From JAGPUQ01 sp036677085 (GTDB taxonomy: Bacteria > Pseudomonadota > Gammaproteobacteria > Pseudomonadales > Porticoccaceae): a stretch of 42,650 nt of DNA. This document shows, one piece after another, positions 1-6,922 of the stretch. The stretch is from the NCBI GenBank assembly GCA_036677085.1, contig JAKFFI010000019.1, positions 1-42,650 of the forward strand, read 5' to 3'. The notes beneath the pieces were generated by a model. The model searched no databases. It saw only the letters and a program-made list of their open reading frames with translations, and was not told the DNA's origin. Numbering within the stretch: position 1 is the first letter of the stretch; the number at the start of each line of letters is the position of its first letter. The translations under genes and the position numbers were made by a program.

Positions 1-111
1 ATATCCGGTCAGCGAACCGCCGACATACGCACCTTCGTTAGCCTGCACTTGACCAGCAAGCCCGGCAGTCAGAGCTAAGGCCCCCGCCATAGCAACCATC
101 TTGTTTCTCAT
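1..111 (-). CDS. Exported protein, N-terminal fragment (cut by window edge)
   Basis: Only the first 37 codons lie in the window; the gene runs off its left edge. The start ATG at 111-109 is preceded by a good ribosome binding site (AGAGGAAG, about 5 bases upstream). The first 25 residues form a typical Sec signal peptide: MRNK, then a hydrophobic Ala/Leu/Gly core, and a likely cleavage site after VQA. The mature protein would begin NEGAYVGGSLTGY. An aromatic, glycine-rich 'AYVGGSLTGY' start right after the signal peptide is common in small outer-membrane beta-barrel proteins (OmpA/OmpW-like), so that is the likeliest class, but the fragment is too short to name a family. The DUF3309 gene lies 68 bases upstream on the same strand. 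Confidence 0.6.
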   Translation of the reverse strand, partial: MRNKMVAMAGALALTAGLAGQVQANEGAYVGGSLTGY

Positions 112-179
112 TGCGACTTCCTCTTGTTGAATTGCATGTACTATAACCTCAGCGGCTCGGACGGACGGCAGAAGTGTCC

Positions 180-338
180 CTATATCCGTCCCAATAACAA
201 TAAAACGATCAGAATTACCAATACCAGGCCAAGTCCCCCGCTGGGACCGTAACCCCATCCCCGGCTGTGAGGCCAAGCTGGAATGGCGCCGACCAACATC
301 AGCACCAGAATGATCACCAGAATTGCGCCCAAACTCAT
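180..338 (-). CDS. DUF3309 family small membrane protein (52 aa)
   Basis: A 52-residue protein with two hydrophobic segments, residues about 3-17 and 32-50, separated by a conserved loop with the motif PxWPHSRGWGYGPSGGLG. That layout and motif are diagnostic of DUF3309, a family of tiny bacterial membrane peptides with no established function. The start at 338 is supported by AGGAGA 7 bases upstream and by its ATGA overlap with the stop codon of the desaturase gene (TGA 337-335), so the two are very probably translated from one message. The open frame extends further upstream, but that part lies antiparallel-free inside the desaturase coding region and is not needed. Function is unknown; coupling to a lipid desaturase suggests a membrane role, which is inference. 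Confidence 0.85.
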   Translation of the reverse strand: MSLGAILVIILVLMLVGAIPAWPHSRGWGYGPSGGLGLVLVILIVLLLLGRI

Positions 339-1534
339 ATCGTATCTCCTGACGATAGATCGTAGCGACGCAGCACACGGGCAAATTCCCGCAACGCGCC
401 GATACCTGTTTCCTCCGCACGCCGGCACCAATCTTCCAACTGTTTCACCAGTTGTTCCTTTGAGGCGGCGGATCGATTCCATAAAGCAACCAATTCCTGC
501 CGCATGGAATAAATGGTGTCCAGCACCTTGCTTGAACTCAAAGCCTGTGCCAGCACAGCGCGCTCCTGCTCGGGTAATTCCCCCTGATCCCGTTGCAGAA
601 CGTACTCGATATTATCCAACGCAGCAAACCTGGCGCATTTTGCAAGCGGGCCCGCCTGCAACCTACGCATTTCCTCCACCGTGGTCCGGCGCAAAAGTCT
701 GGCAAATGTGGCGAGAACATACCATCGGTGTGCGATAACAGCGCGCAGGGTATCTGCATCACAGGGGAATTTGGCGGTTTTGCGGCGCATCCGGGGAGCT
801 ACCTGGTTCACTTTTGCCAAGCCAAGCGTCTCCAGCACACGGATGTAGATCCAACCGAGATCGCACTCCCACCACTGGAAGGAAAACCTGGCGGAGTTGA
901 CATAGGCATGATGATTATTGTGCAACTCCTCGCCGCCGATCAGAATGCCCCAGTGTGCAATATTCTTGGAGGCATCGGGCGGCGCGAAATTGCGGTAACC
1001 CCAATAGTGCCCAAGGCCGTTTATCACGCCGGCGGCGAACATCGGGATCCACAGCATCTGTGTCGCCCAAATGGTAAGTCCCAACGGACCAAACAGCGCT
1101 ATATCGATTGCCAGCATGAGCCCGACACCGAGGCCGCTATGCCGTGAGTAGAGATAACGCTCGATCCAGTCATCCGGCGTGCCCTGACCGTATTTACCAA
1201 GGGTCGTGGCGTTTTTACTTTCTCGCCGGTAGAGCTCGATGCCATCGAACAGGACCTTGCGGATTCCATGGACCTGAGGACTGTGCGGATCCTCCTCAGT
1301 GTCGACCGTGGCGTGGTGTTTGCGATGTATGGCAACCCACTCCTGGGTGACCATGCCGGTGGTGAGCCACAACCAAAAACGGAAGAAGTGACTCGCAACC
1401 GGATGTAAAGTCAGCGCACGATGCGTCTGGTGGCGATGTAGAAAAATCGTCACCGATATGATGGTGACATGAGTCAAGGTCAGCGCAACCAGAATAGCGC
1501 CCCACCATGGCAAGTCTATAAGGCCAAGCTGCAT
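335..1534 (-). CDS. Acyl-CoA/acyl-lipid delta-9-type fatty acid desaturase
   Basis: A 399-residue integral membrane di-iron desaturase of the OLE1/DesC type (COG1398). The three histidine boxes that bind the di-iron centre are visible: HRHQTH at residues 33-38, HRKHH at 70-74 and HNNHH at 205-209. Hydrophobic segments flank them (about 10-32, 48-62, 135-160, 163-180). These enzymes introduce a cis double bond into saturated acyl chains using O2 and an electron donor, adjusting membrane fluidity. The protein carries about 120 extra residues after the usual catalytic region (about 280-399), rich in charged and helical sequence; several proteobacterial members have such a tail. The start ATG has AAGGTG 7 bases upstream. 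The stop overlaps the DUF3309 start (ATGA). Substrate position is not readable from sequence. Confidence 0.9.
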   Translation of the reverse strand: MQLGLIDLPWWGAILVALTLTHVTIISVTIFLHRHQTHRALTLHPVASHFFRFWLWLTTGMVTQEWVAIHRKHHATVDTEEDPHSPQVHGIRKVLFDGIELYRRESKNATTLGKYGQGTPDDWIERYLYSRHSGLGVGLMLAIDIALFGPLGLTIWATQMLWIPMFAAGVINGLGHYWGYRNFAPPDASKNIAHWGILIGGEELHNNHHAYVNSARFSFQWWECDLGWIYIRVLETLGLAKVNQVAPRMRRKTAKFPCDADTLRAVIAHRWYVLATFARLLRRTTVEEMRRLQAGPLAKCARFAALDNIEYVLQRDQGELPEQERAVLAQALSSSKVLDTIYSMRQELVALWNRSAASKEQLVKQLEDWCRRAEETGIGALREFARVLRRYDLSSGDTI

Positions 1535-1770
1535 AACAACACCTTTTACGAGACCGCACAGCTACTGCTGGTGCTGAGGCGCAACACAATGTTCCAAGTG
1601 CGGGATATTACTCAAATAACGACAACAATCTGTACGCTAGCGAACATATAACGCGCCATTAGCCGGTACGGATGCAAAGCGGCATCAGGCTGTCCAGCCT
1701 GAAATATTCAAATATGGAGTCGACACGAGCCGGGGGGTCTTTCAAGATCCGGTCGGGAAGAGCCTGGTTT

Positions 1771-1860
1771 GCGCCATGTGCTCATTCTCCTGTCCGTTTC
1801 CGTTGCGTGCATTATCGGCTATCGCGCCAGATAATCAGAGCTTCCTTATACTTGCATCTC
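1771..1860 (-). repeat. Solo IS5-group-like element end (copy A)
   Basis: This block aligns along its whole length, with few gaps, to 9603-9694, where it forms the upstream end of a decayed IS5-group element. Read on the minus strand it has an IR-like start GGAAGCTCTGATTAT (1845-1831), then an AGGAGA ribosome binding site and an ATG (1777-1775) that opens only an 11-codon frame, MAQTRLF..., before a stop. It looks like the isolated 5' end of an element whose body is gone. The family assignment comes from copy B. Confidence 0.55.
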
Positions 1861-1933
1861 GAATCGCAACCCGTTCCTTCTTGCGCAGCAATGGCACACT
1901 CCGATTTATGATGTGCGGAACCGCACAGACGCT

Positions 1934-1953
1934 AAGTAACTTAACGATTACTT
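1934..1953. promoter_or_regulatory. Inverted repeat AAGTAA-N8-TTACTT
   Basis: A perfect 6-base inverted repeat with an 8-base spacer (CTTAACGA) lies 70-90 bases upstream of the CsbD-like start, in an AT-rich patch. The geometry suits a dimeric regulator operator, but no matching regulator is known for it and chance occurrence is possible. Confidence 0.2.
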
Positions 1954-2022
1954 TGTTGTACTGTTATTGATGAACCCGGAGCACGGCAATCTAGCCAGAC
2001 TCGGGTTCAGCATGGGGTGTCG

Positions 2023-2406
2023 ATGAACGATCTGAAGAAGCAGCGCTCAGTTGGCGAAGGAAATCAGAATGCCATTCGTTCGTGGAGGTTGTTTCGCAGC
2101 ATCGGTGCGCCTTTCAGGCCATTTCCGGCAAGAGTCTCGGGCGAGACATCGATGCGATCATCTATGGGCGAGGACGATGTCGTAACTCGGCAGATGGAGC
2201 CGTTGCAGCCGGAGCTGGATAAGACAAAAGTGAAATGGAAGCTGCAAATTGTAGCAGCCAGGATCGCCTGGGCGAAGTTGACGGAAGATGAGCTGATCAA
2301 GCTCGATGGCGACCGACGGGATCTGGCGATGCTGATCGAGGAACGTTACTCTATAACACAGAATGCGGCTGAGATGCAGGTAACGCGCTTCTTCCAGAAT
2401 CGTTAG
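2023..2406 (+). CDS. CsbD-like stress response protein
   Basis: The C-terminal 60 residues (about 70-127) match the CsbD pattern: a Trp-Lys start (KVKWKLQ), then WAKLTEDEL, a GDRRDLAMLIEERYSI core and the tail AEMQVTRFF. CsbD-like proteins are small, hydrophilic, general-stress-induced proteins of unknown molecular function in many bacteria. Family members are usually about 60-70 residues; this frame has about 57 extra N-terminal residues without recognisable content. The start is uncertain. ATG 2023 has a GGGG stretch 5 bases upstream; GTG 2017 is also in frame; an internal ATG at 2194 would give a 70-residue, family-sized protein but lacks a clear ribosome binding site. The neighbours (OsmB, SYLF remnant) are also stress proteins. 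Confidence 0.7.
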   Translation: MNDLKKQRSVGEGNQNAIRSWRLFRSIGAPFRPFPARVSGETSMRSSMGEDDVVTRQMEPLQPELDKTKVKWKLQIVAARIAWAKLTEDELIKLDGDRRDLAMLIEERYSITQNAAEMQVTRFFQNR

Positions 2407-2531
2407 CCAGGTGACTGGCCAGGACACCGGAAATATCCGGTGCAAGACGAAGGGCTGAAAATCCGCAAAATATTTTACGATGTGCTATCCAGTGTTGTGC
2501 ATAGCAGTCGAATTTGCCTTCGACAAACCAC

Positions 2532-2740
2532 ATGACGACTTACATGGAAAAGTTCCAAAATCGATATTTGACGTTCACGCTTGCAGCGACCGCGGTCCTC
2601 TATGCTGGTCTCTTCAGCGCAGCTGTCAAGGCTATAATTCTACCGCTCAAGATCTGAACCGGGAGGTCAAGCAATCAATTCAGGTGCTATACAAAAACAA
2701 TCCCATATCCCTGGAGATTTCCAAAAAGGGGCCAAAGTGA
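2532..2740 (+). pseudogene. SYLF-domain (YSC84-like) lipid-binding protein, frameshifted and truncated
   Basis: Two reading frames together give the start of a SYLF/YSC84 protein. Frame one, from ATG 2532, encodes a signal peptide (MTTYMEKF..., hydrophobic core, AAVKA cleavage site) and then stops at 2657. Frame two, about 2639-2740, encodes AQDLNREVKQSIQVLYKNN followed by SLEISKK, which is the conserved first segment of SYLF domains (normally about 200 residues, continuing KAKAVLVFP). The switch between frames near 2635 is a frameshift. At the KK the expected KAK continues only after a second shift, and the rest of the domain is absent. SYLF proteins are exported lipid-binding proteins. This copy cannot make one. 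Confidence 0.65.
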
Positions 2741-2948
2741 CACGCATCAATCGATAATCAGATACATTGATTGGGGTATGAATTTCTGGGGTCTTGCGGA
2801 CTTATCCGGCCTGAGTCCGAGTCGGTTGATTCCCATCTGGGGCGATGACGTAATGACGCGGACTGACAATCTGGACACCGGTACCGCGTGCATTCAGGGG
2901 GCGAAAGCCCCTGATCTTCGCCAACCTGAACCAAGCCATTGTTGCTAA

Positions 2949-2981
2949 ACCGCTGCCAACGGATTGCGCAGCGGTCTTTTT
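2949..2981 (+). terminator. Rho-independent terminator
   Basis: A perfect 8-base stem (ACCGCTGC 2949-2956 with GCAGCGGT 2968-2975) with an 11-base loop is followed by CTTTTT. This is a textbook intrinsic terminator in plus orientation. It lies downstream of the broken SYLF gene, whose terminator it probably was. The IS630 element has inserted at the TA immediately after the T run. Confidence 0.8.
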
Positions 2982-2982
2982 A

Positions 2983-4085
2983 CTCATAAGTCAGTAAATT
3001 AGAGAACAAAAGCTGATGTCCGCTGTCCAGCCGGTCACGAAAAGAGACGGACGCACGGTATCGCGGGTGGCGCTGGAAGAAATGCGCGTGATGGCGCTTG
3101 ATCGCATGCGCGAAGGCGCGAAGGTGAGTCGCCGGCCGCGGTGGCTGCCTCGTTCGGCCTGCATCGCATCTGGGCCTACAAGGTGCTGGCCCCGAGCCCA
3201 GGGCCAGGGCCAGGGTCCCGGCAAGCGCGCCTTGCTGTCGCGCAAGGGGACGGGCCCCGCGCACACTCACGCCGAGGCAGGAGCAACAGGTGTTCGGTTG
3301 GATCAACGGCAAGAACCCGCGCCAGTACGGATTCGATTTTGGGCTGCGGACGCGGCAGATCGTGCGCGATTTGATTGCCAAGAAATTCGGGGTTCAGCTG
3401 AGTCTGGCTTCGGTCGGTGCGCTTTTGGCCCGTTTGGGGTTGACGCCGCAAAAGCCGTTGCAGCAGGCCTACCAGCGCGACCCGGTGGCCGTGGCGCGCT
3501 GGCAGCGGGAAACCTACCCGGCAATCGTACGCCTGGCCAAGCGGGAAAAGGCCGAGATCTACTTCTGGGACGAGTCCGGCTTTCGCGCCGATGCGGTGCA
3601 AGGCAGAACGTGGGGAGTCAGAGGCGTCACGCCGGTGGTCGCTGTTCCCGGCCAACGGCAAGGCATCAGTGCCGCTTCGGCGGTGAACAGCAAGGGGGGC
3701 TTCTGGTTCGCCATTTACAGCGGCGCGTTGAATGGCGATCAGTTCGTGGCGCTGTTGCGTCGGATGATGAAGGGTCGCCGACGACCGATCCACCTGGTAC
3801 TCGATGGCCTGCCGGCGCACAAGACCTGGAGCGTGCGGGATTACGTCGACAGCATGAAGGGCAAGCTGACCTTGCATTTCCTGCCCGGGTACGCGCCGGA
3901 CTTGAATCCTGACGAACTGGTGTGGAGCTACGCCAAGGGCACCGGCACCGCGCGCAGCCCATTGCGCAGCGGCGAAAGATTGGCTGATCGGGTCCATGCA
4001 CAGTTGGCTGATATCGCCGCTCGTCCCGACTTGGTTCGCTCGTTTTTCAAGCATCCAAGTATCGCCTATATTCATGACTTATGAG
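2983..4085 (+). mobile_element. IS630-family insertion sequence
   Basis: About 1.1 kb bounded by inverted repeats. The outer part, including the flanking TA, is a perfect 13-base match: TACTCATAAGTCA at 2981-2993 and TGACTTATGAGTA at 4075-4087; the similarity decays over about 22 bases inward. TA dinucleotides at 2981-2982 and 4086-4087 fit the TA target duplication of IS630/Tc1 elements. It carries a single transposase gene, with its stop formed inside the right inverted repeat. The element sits directly after the T run of a terminator. The intact ends suggest a fairly recent insertion although the transposase frame is broken. Confidence 0.85.
3016..4084 (+). pseudogene. IS630-family transposase, frameshifted
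   Basis: The catalytic two thirds is one open frame from about 3258 to 4084 (internal ATG-like start at 3290). It holds the DDE triad in IS630 context: the first Asp in YFWDESGF, the second in LVLDGLPAHK and the Glu in PDLNPDELVW. The N-terminal helix-turn-helix part is scattered over other frames. 3016-3126 gives MSAVQPVTKRDGRTVS...GAKV, then after a -1 step 3126-3185 gives AVAASFGLHRIWAYKVLA, then 3219-3257 gives GKRALLSRKGTG in the first frame again. A GGGCCA triplet run at about 3197-3215 lies at one of the junctions. IS630 members can use one programmed frameshift, but several shifts argue for decay. Trans-activity by an intact copy elsewhere is possible. Confidence 0.8.
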
Positions 4086-4087
4086 TA

Positions 4088-4546
4088 AGCGAAATAGCCT
4101 CCACGAAATCCGGGGCGGTTCACCCATGAGCAACATCGATACTTTGGGCGCAGCGCGCGAAAGAAGACCGCGACGCTCCATGAAGTTCTGCTCCGGACCA
4201 CCAAACATGCGCTGTTTTAGTTAGATCTTTCCTGCGGACAACGTTTGACGAACGTTGTAGCGAAGCCCTGAGCGGGTAAACCCCAAGACGCAGAATCCTG
4301 TAGCTTGAACAATCGTCTGATTTCTATTCTAAGCGCGTTGGCGCACAGACAACGCAATCACAAACGCTGAGTATCGCAGGGGATAATCTCAGCGCAGGTC
4401 ATCAAGCGGACACGTTTCTATTGTTTTCAATGAGCGGTTGGTTTGAATGGGTTTCATACTCAAGCATTCTATAGAACAGTCGTGCGCAGCTCCCTTTGCT
4501 CCCCAATCTTGGGGGGAATCCACCATTTCAAGATCTGGAGTTAACA
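4088..4546. other. Intergenic region, 459 bases, no gene recognised
   Basis: Between the IS630 right end and the OsmB-like gene I see no convincing coding sequence. A 32-codon frame from ATG 4125 is arginine-rich and has no recognisable content. Just upstream of osmB a CCCCAATCTTGGGG palindrome lies at 4501-4514. The osmB promoter must be in the AT-richer part at about 4400-4500, but I cannot place it firmly. Confidence 0.4.
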
Positions 4547-4774
4547 ATGAGGTATCTCGTGAAGCTAGAGCATCGAACTTTGATCAATGCAATCACCCTG
4601 ACATTGGTGCTCGCCGTGACGGCCTGCAGCGGAATGTCGGCGCGGGATAAGAGCACCGCGGTCGGCGCTGGTGTTGGAGCCGTTGGCGGTTCCGTGCTTA
4701 CAGGCGGCAGCGCAGTCGGAACGATCGGCGGTGCGGCGGTAGGTGGCGTGATAGGCCATGAGGTCGGCAAATAG
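4547..4774 (+). CDS. osmB: OsmB-like osmotically inducible lipoprotein
   Basis: A 75-residue protein that follows Escherichia coli OsmB closely: a signal peptide with a lipobox (LAVTAC, lipidated Cys at residue 29), then an SARDKSTAVGAG segment and a glycine-zipper region ending GGAAVGGVIGHEVGK. OsmB is a small envelope lipoprotein induced by osmotic stress and stationary phase; its glycine-zipper segment is predicted to insert in membrane. The start ATG 4547 has GGAG 6 bases upstream; an in-frame upstream extension to 4496 would break the signal peptide and is not used. It stands alone, next to other stress-type genes (CsbD, SYLF remnant). The match is good over the whole length; the symbol is by homology only. 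Confidence 0.85.
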   Translation: MRYLVKLEHRTLINAITLTLVLAVTACSGMSARDKSTAVGAGVGAVGGSVLTGGSAVGTIGGAAVGGVIGHEVGK

Positions 4775-4824
4775 CCGGGGTATCCTTTCCGTCAGGTCGG
4801 CGCGATGGTGAAACACTGCGCGCC

Positions 4825-5010
4825 CTACTCCTCCGTGAAGGCAATCAGCGCCGCGCTGGCTGTTGCTTGGGTGTATTTCAGACTGCTGCGCACCTGGTGA
4901 ACGATGCACAACAGCCCCTGCGTCCAGGGATAGAAGGTCTCGATGGACTTGAGCAACCTATCGAGGCGTCGACGCTGGCGATGAGGCAGTCGTCGATCAG
5001 CAAGCGTACC
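4825..5010 (-). pseudogene. IS256-family transposase fragment
   Basis: On the minus strand a short reading contains SIETFYPWTQ followed by LLCIVHQVRSSLKY, which is the hallmark CIVH segment of IS256 (Mutator-like) transposases. The preceding DCLIASVD (about 5000-4970) belongs to the same protein but lies in another frame, so there is a frameshift between them. After SLKY the sequence jumps to ATASAALIAFTEE, which resembles the segment normally found about 25 residues further on, implying an internal deletion. Complete IS256 transposases are about 400 residues; only about 60 remain. No terminal repeats were found. Confidence 0.6.
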
Positions 5011-5315
5011 CAAACCCCGCAGTCGGCCACTCGTATTATGACTTCGGTGAGCAGTCACCCTGCTGATTTACCGTGGCATAGAAAATATTCAGGATCCTAT
5101 GTTTTGGTTGTGGCGTTTATTAATTTCTTGCGTATCGAACCAAACCCGCACAAACCGGAGTAATTCGAAAGCCTGAGTTTCCGCCACGACCGCGCCAAAA
5201 TATCAAACGGTCGAACCAATAGCGTCTATGCAGTTGTTTCAAGTGTAGCTGAAGTTATCGTTGAAAAAGTGGAACCGGGCGGAAAAGTCGAGCAGCCTTT
5301 CCGCTTCGGGCGCTG

Positions 5316-6059
5316 CTATCCGCGGGCGACAGCAACGCTTCGCGTGTAGCCTGCATCGGGCAGTAAGCGGGCATACTCCTTCTTGACCACTTGGTAGCAC
5401 TCGCACGCGCGGGTTTCAAGTCCCGAGCGCTCAAGCACAGAAATATGGCCGCGGCGATAACGAATAATTCCGGCGCGCTGCAAATTCCCCGCGGCTTCCG
5501 TGATGCCCTCGCGACGCACGCCGAGCATGCTGGCAACCAGGCCGTGGGTCATGATCAATTCTCTTGACGCACCCCGATCAAGGGTCAACAGTAGCCAGCG
5601 GCACAGTTGTTGTTCTATCGAATGATGCCGATTACAGGCTGCGGTCTGGGTCATCTGCGTCATCAATGCCTGGGTATAGCGCAGCAATAACAGCTGCATG
5701 GCCCCGCCACGGTTGAACTCGTCTTTGAGCACTTTCGCAGATAACCGGTACGCTTGGCCGGCTGTTTGCACTACGGCCGAGCTCGGCGTGCTTTCACCAC
5801 CCATAAACAGCGAGATGCCCAGTACGCCCTCGTTACCCACTCCGGCAGCTTCGGTGGAGGCCCCGTTTTCCATGACATAATGCAGCGATACGATGGCGGT
5901 GGTGGGGAAATAGCCATACCGCAGCTGTTCCCTGGGTGCGTAGAGCATGTCGCCGAGTCGCAGTTCGGTCAGCTCCAGATGCGCAGCCAAGCGTTCGAGA
6001 TCAGCCTTCGAGAGTGACGCAAGAAGGTGATTTTGCTGCGGATCAGGAAGCGACGACAT
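5316..6059 (-). CDS. Crp/Fnr-type transcriptional regulator (copy 1)
   Basis: A 247-residue protein with an N-terminal cyclic-nucleotide-type beta-roll (about 15-130) and a C-terminal winged helix of the Crp type (about 145-225; recognition region around ASMLGVRREGITEAAGNLQ). It lacks the Cys cluster of FNR, and the segment that in CRP binds cAMP (ERSA) reads STPSSAVV, so it probably does not bind cAMP in the classical way. This subfamily is common in proteobacteria and mostly uncharacterised. The start ATG at 6059 is 23 bases after the stop of the REC-PAS gene; a TTG two codons earlier is also possible, and no strong ribosome binding site is visible. It is the last gene of a kinase-regulator operon and may carry that pathway's output. 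A close paralogue lies at 9669-10391. Confidence 0.85.
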   Translation of the reverse strand: MSSLPDPQQNHLLASLSKADLERLAAHLELTELRLGDMLYAPREQLRYGYFPTTAIVSLHYVMENGASTEAAGVGNEGVLGISLFMGGESTPSSAVVQTAGQAYRLSAKVLKDEFNRGGAMQLLLLRYTQALMTQMTQTAACNRHHSIEQQLCRWLLLTLDRGASRELIMTHGLVASMLGVRREGITEAAGNLQRAGIIRYRRGHISVLERSGLETRACECYQVVKKEYARLLPDAGYTRSVAVARG

Positions 6060-6082
6060 TGGCAAGCCGCGAATTGGTCATA

Positions 6083-6904
6083 CTATTTCCTGACGGTGCA
6101 TTCGACACCGATACCGCGGTAGCCGATAAAGCGGCAGGAACCGTCGAACATGGGCTCGCCGCTGACCCGAAACTGCTGTTGTAATCCGTCGACGTTGACA
6201 CGGCTGAAGATGAAATCCAGAAAAGGCTCGCGGGCTGCAATCTTTGCCTGAAGCGCTGCTCGCTCTGCCTGATTCCAGCCTTTGTCGTCGTCGCTCCTGG
6301 TTGCGTCCGCAAACGCATCCACACGGATCCCGAGCATCTCCAGCACCGGGCCCGAGACCTTGGTGAAGTTTCCGTTGTTGTCCTGTTCCCAGTACCAGTC
6401 AGAGGCCAATTCGGTGAGGCTTCGGAAGCGTGCTTCGCTCTCGCGGAGTTCGGCGGTGCGTTCCTCTACCCGCTGTTCCAGTAGCTTGGCGTGTCTGTCG
6501 AGTGCTTTGTAGAGTAACCTCACTTCCAGCATATTGTGGATGCGGGTCCTGACCTCGACGAGATCAAACGGCTTGCTGATGAAATCCTTCGCGCCTGCCT
6601 GCAATGCACGTAGTTTGTGGCCGGGTTGCGCGGTGAGTACAAGAACTGGAAGGTAACCATCCTCGGAATTTGTCTTGAGGCCTTCCATTACCTGGAATCC
6701 ATCCATGCCGGGCATTTGCAGGTCGAGCAGGATCAGATCGTAACGATGCTCGCGATGGAGCGCACAGACCTCTTGCGGATCCCTCGTTGAGGCAACACGG
6801 GTATAACCGCCTTCACTCAGCAATTGCGTGAGCAAGCTGACATTAGACTCCTGGTCGTCAACGATCAGAATGCTCGCGCTTAGGATATCTTGACCGCTAA
6901 CCAT
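6083..6904 (-). CDS. Response regulator with REC and PAS domains
   Basis: 273 residues. The receiver domain occupies residues 11-125 and has all key positions: acidic pair D16/D17, phospho-acceptor D61 in LLDLQMPGMDG, T91 and K111 in SKPF. A predicted coiled coil (about 130-160, QRVEERTAELRESEARF) leads to a PAS domain (about 160-270) ending GYRGIGVECTVRK. No DNA-binding, GGDEF or kinase domain follows; the protein stops exactly where such a domain would usually begin, so it may be a natural sensor/relay protein or a truncated longer one. It sits 18 bases after the hybrid kinase stop and 23 bases before the Crp-type gene, indicating one operon. It is the likely phosphorylation target of the upstream kinase. 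Confidence 0.88.
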   Translation of the reverse strand: MVSGQDILSASILIVDDQESNVSLLTQLLSEGGYTRVASTRDPQEVCALHREHRYDLILLDLQMPGMDGFQVMEGLKTNSEDGYLPVLVLTAQPGHKLRALQAGAKDFISKPFDLVEVRTRIHNMLEVRLLYKALDRHAKLLEQRVEERTAELRESEARFRSLTELASDWYWEQDNNGNFTKVSGPVLEMLGIRVDAFADATRSDDDKGWNQAERAALQAKIAAREPFLDFIFSRVNVDGLQQQFRVSGEPMFDGSCRFIGYRGIGVECTVRK

Positions 6905-6922
6905 TGGAATTCTGCTCAGTCA

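Larger units (their letters stand above)
1535..2022. other. Intergenic region with a solo IS-like end
   Basis: This is a 488-base stretch between the divergent desaturase and CsbD-like genes. It must hold the desaturase promoter (minus) and the CsbD promoter (plus), but I could not pick convincing -35/-10 pairs. It also contains a 90-base block (1771-1860) that resembles the sequence at 9603-9694, described separately, and an inverted repeat AAGTAA-N8-TTACTT at 1934-1953. Short open frames here (1469-1651, 1672-1911) have no recognisable content. Confidence 0.5.

Noticed and set aside
3016..3300. Programmed frameshift in the IS630 transposase
   Set aside because: More than one frame switch is needed and no classic slippery heptamer is evident at the first one; decay is simpler.
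3016..3912. Single 298-codon plus frame as the IS630 transposase
   Set aside because: Only its first 37 codons and a short later piece are transposase-like; the DDE motifs lie in another frame.
4125..4223. 32-codon frame starting MSNIDTLG
   Set aside because: Arginine-rich composition, no good ribosome binding site and no recognised content.
5099..5176. 25-codon frame MFWLWRLLIS... with AGGA upstream
   Set aside because: Too short, no family pattern, and it lies in the IS-scrap region; not supported beyond chance.
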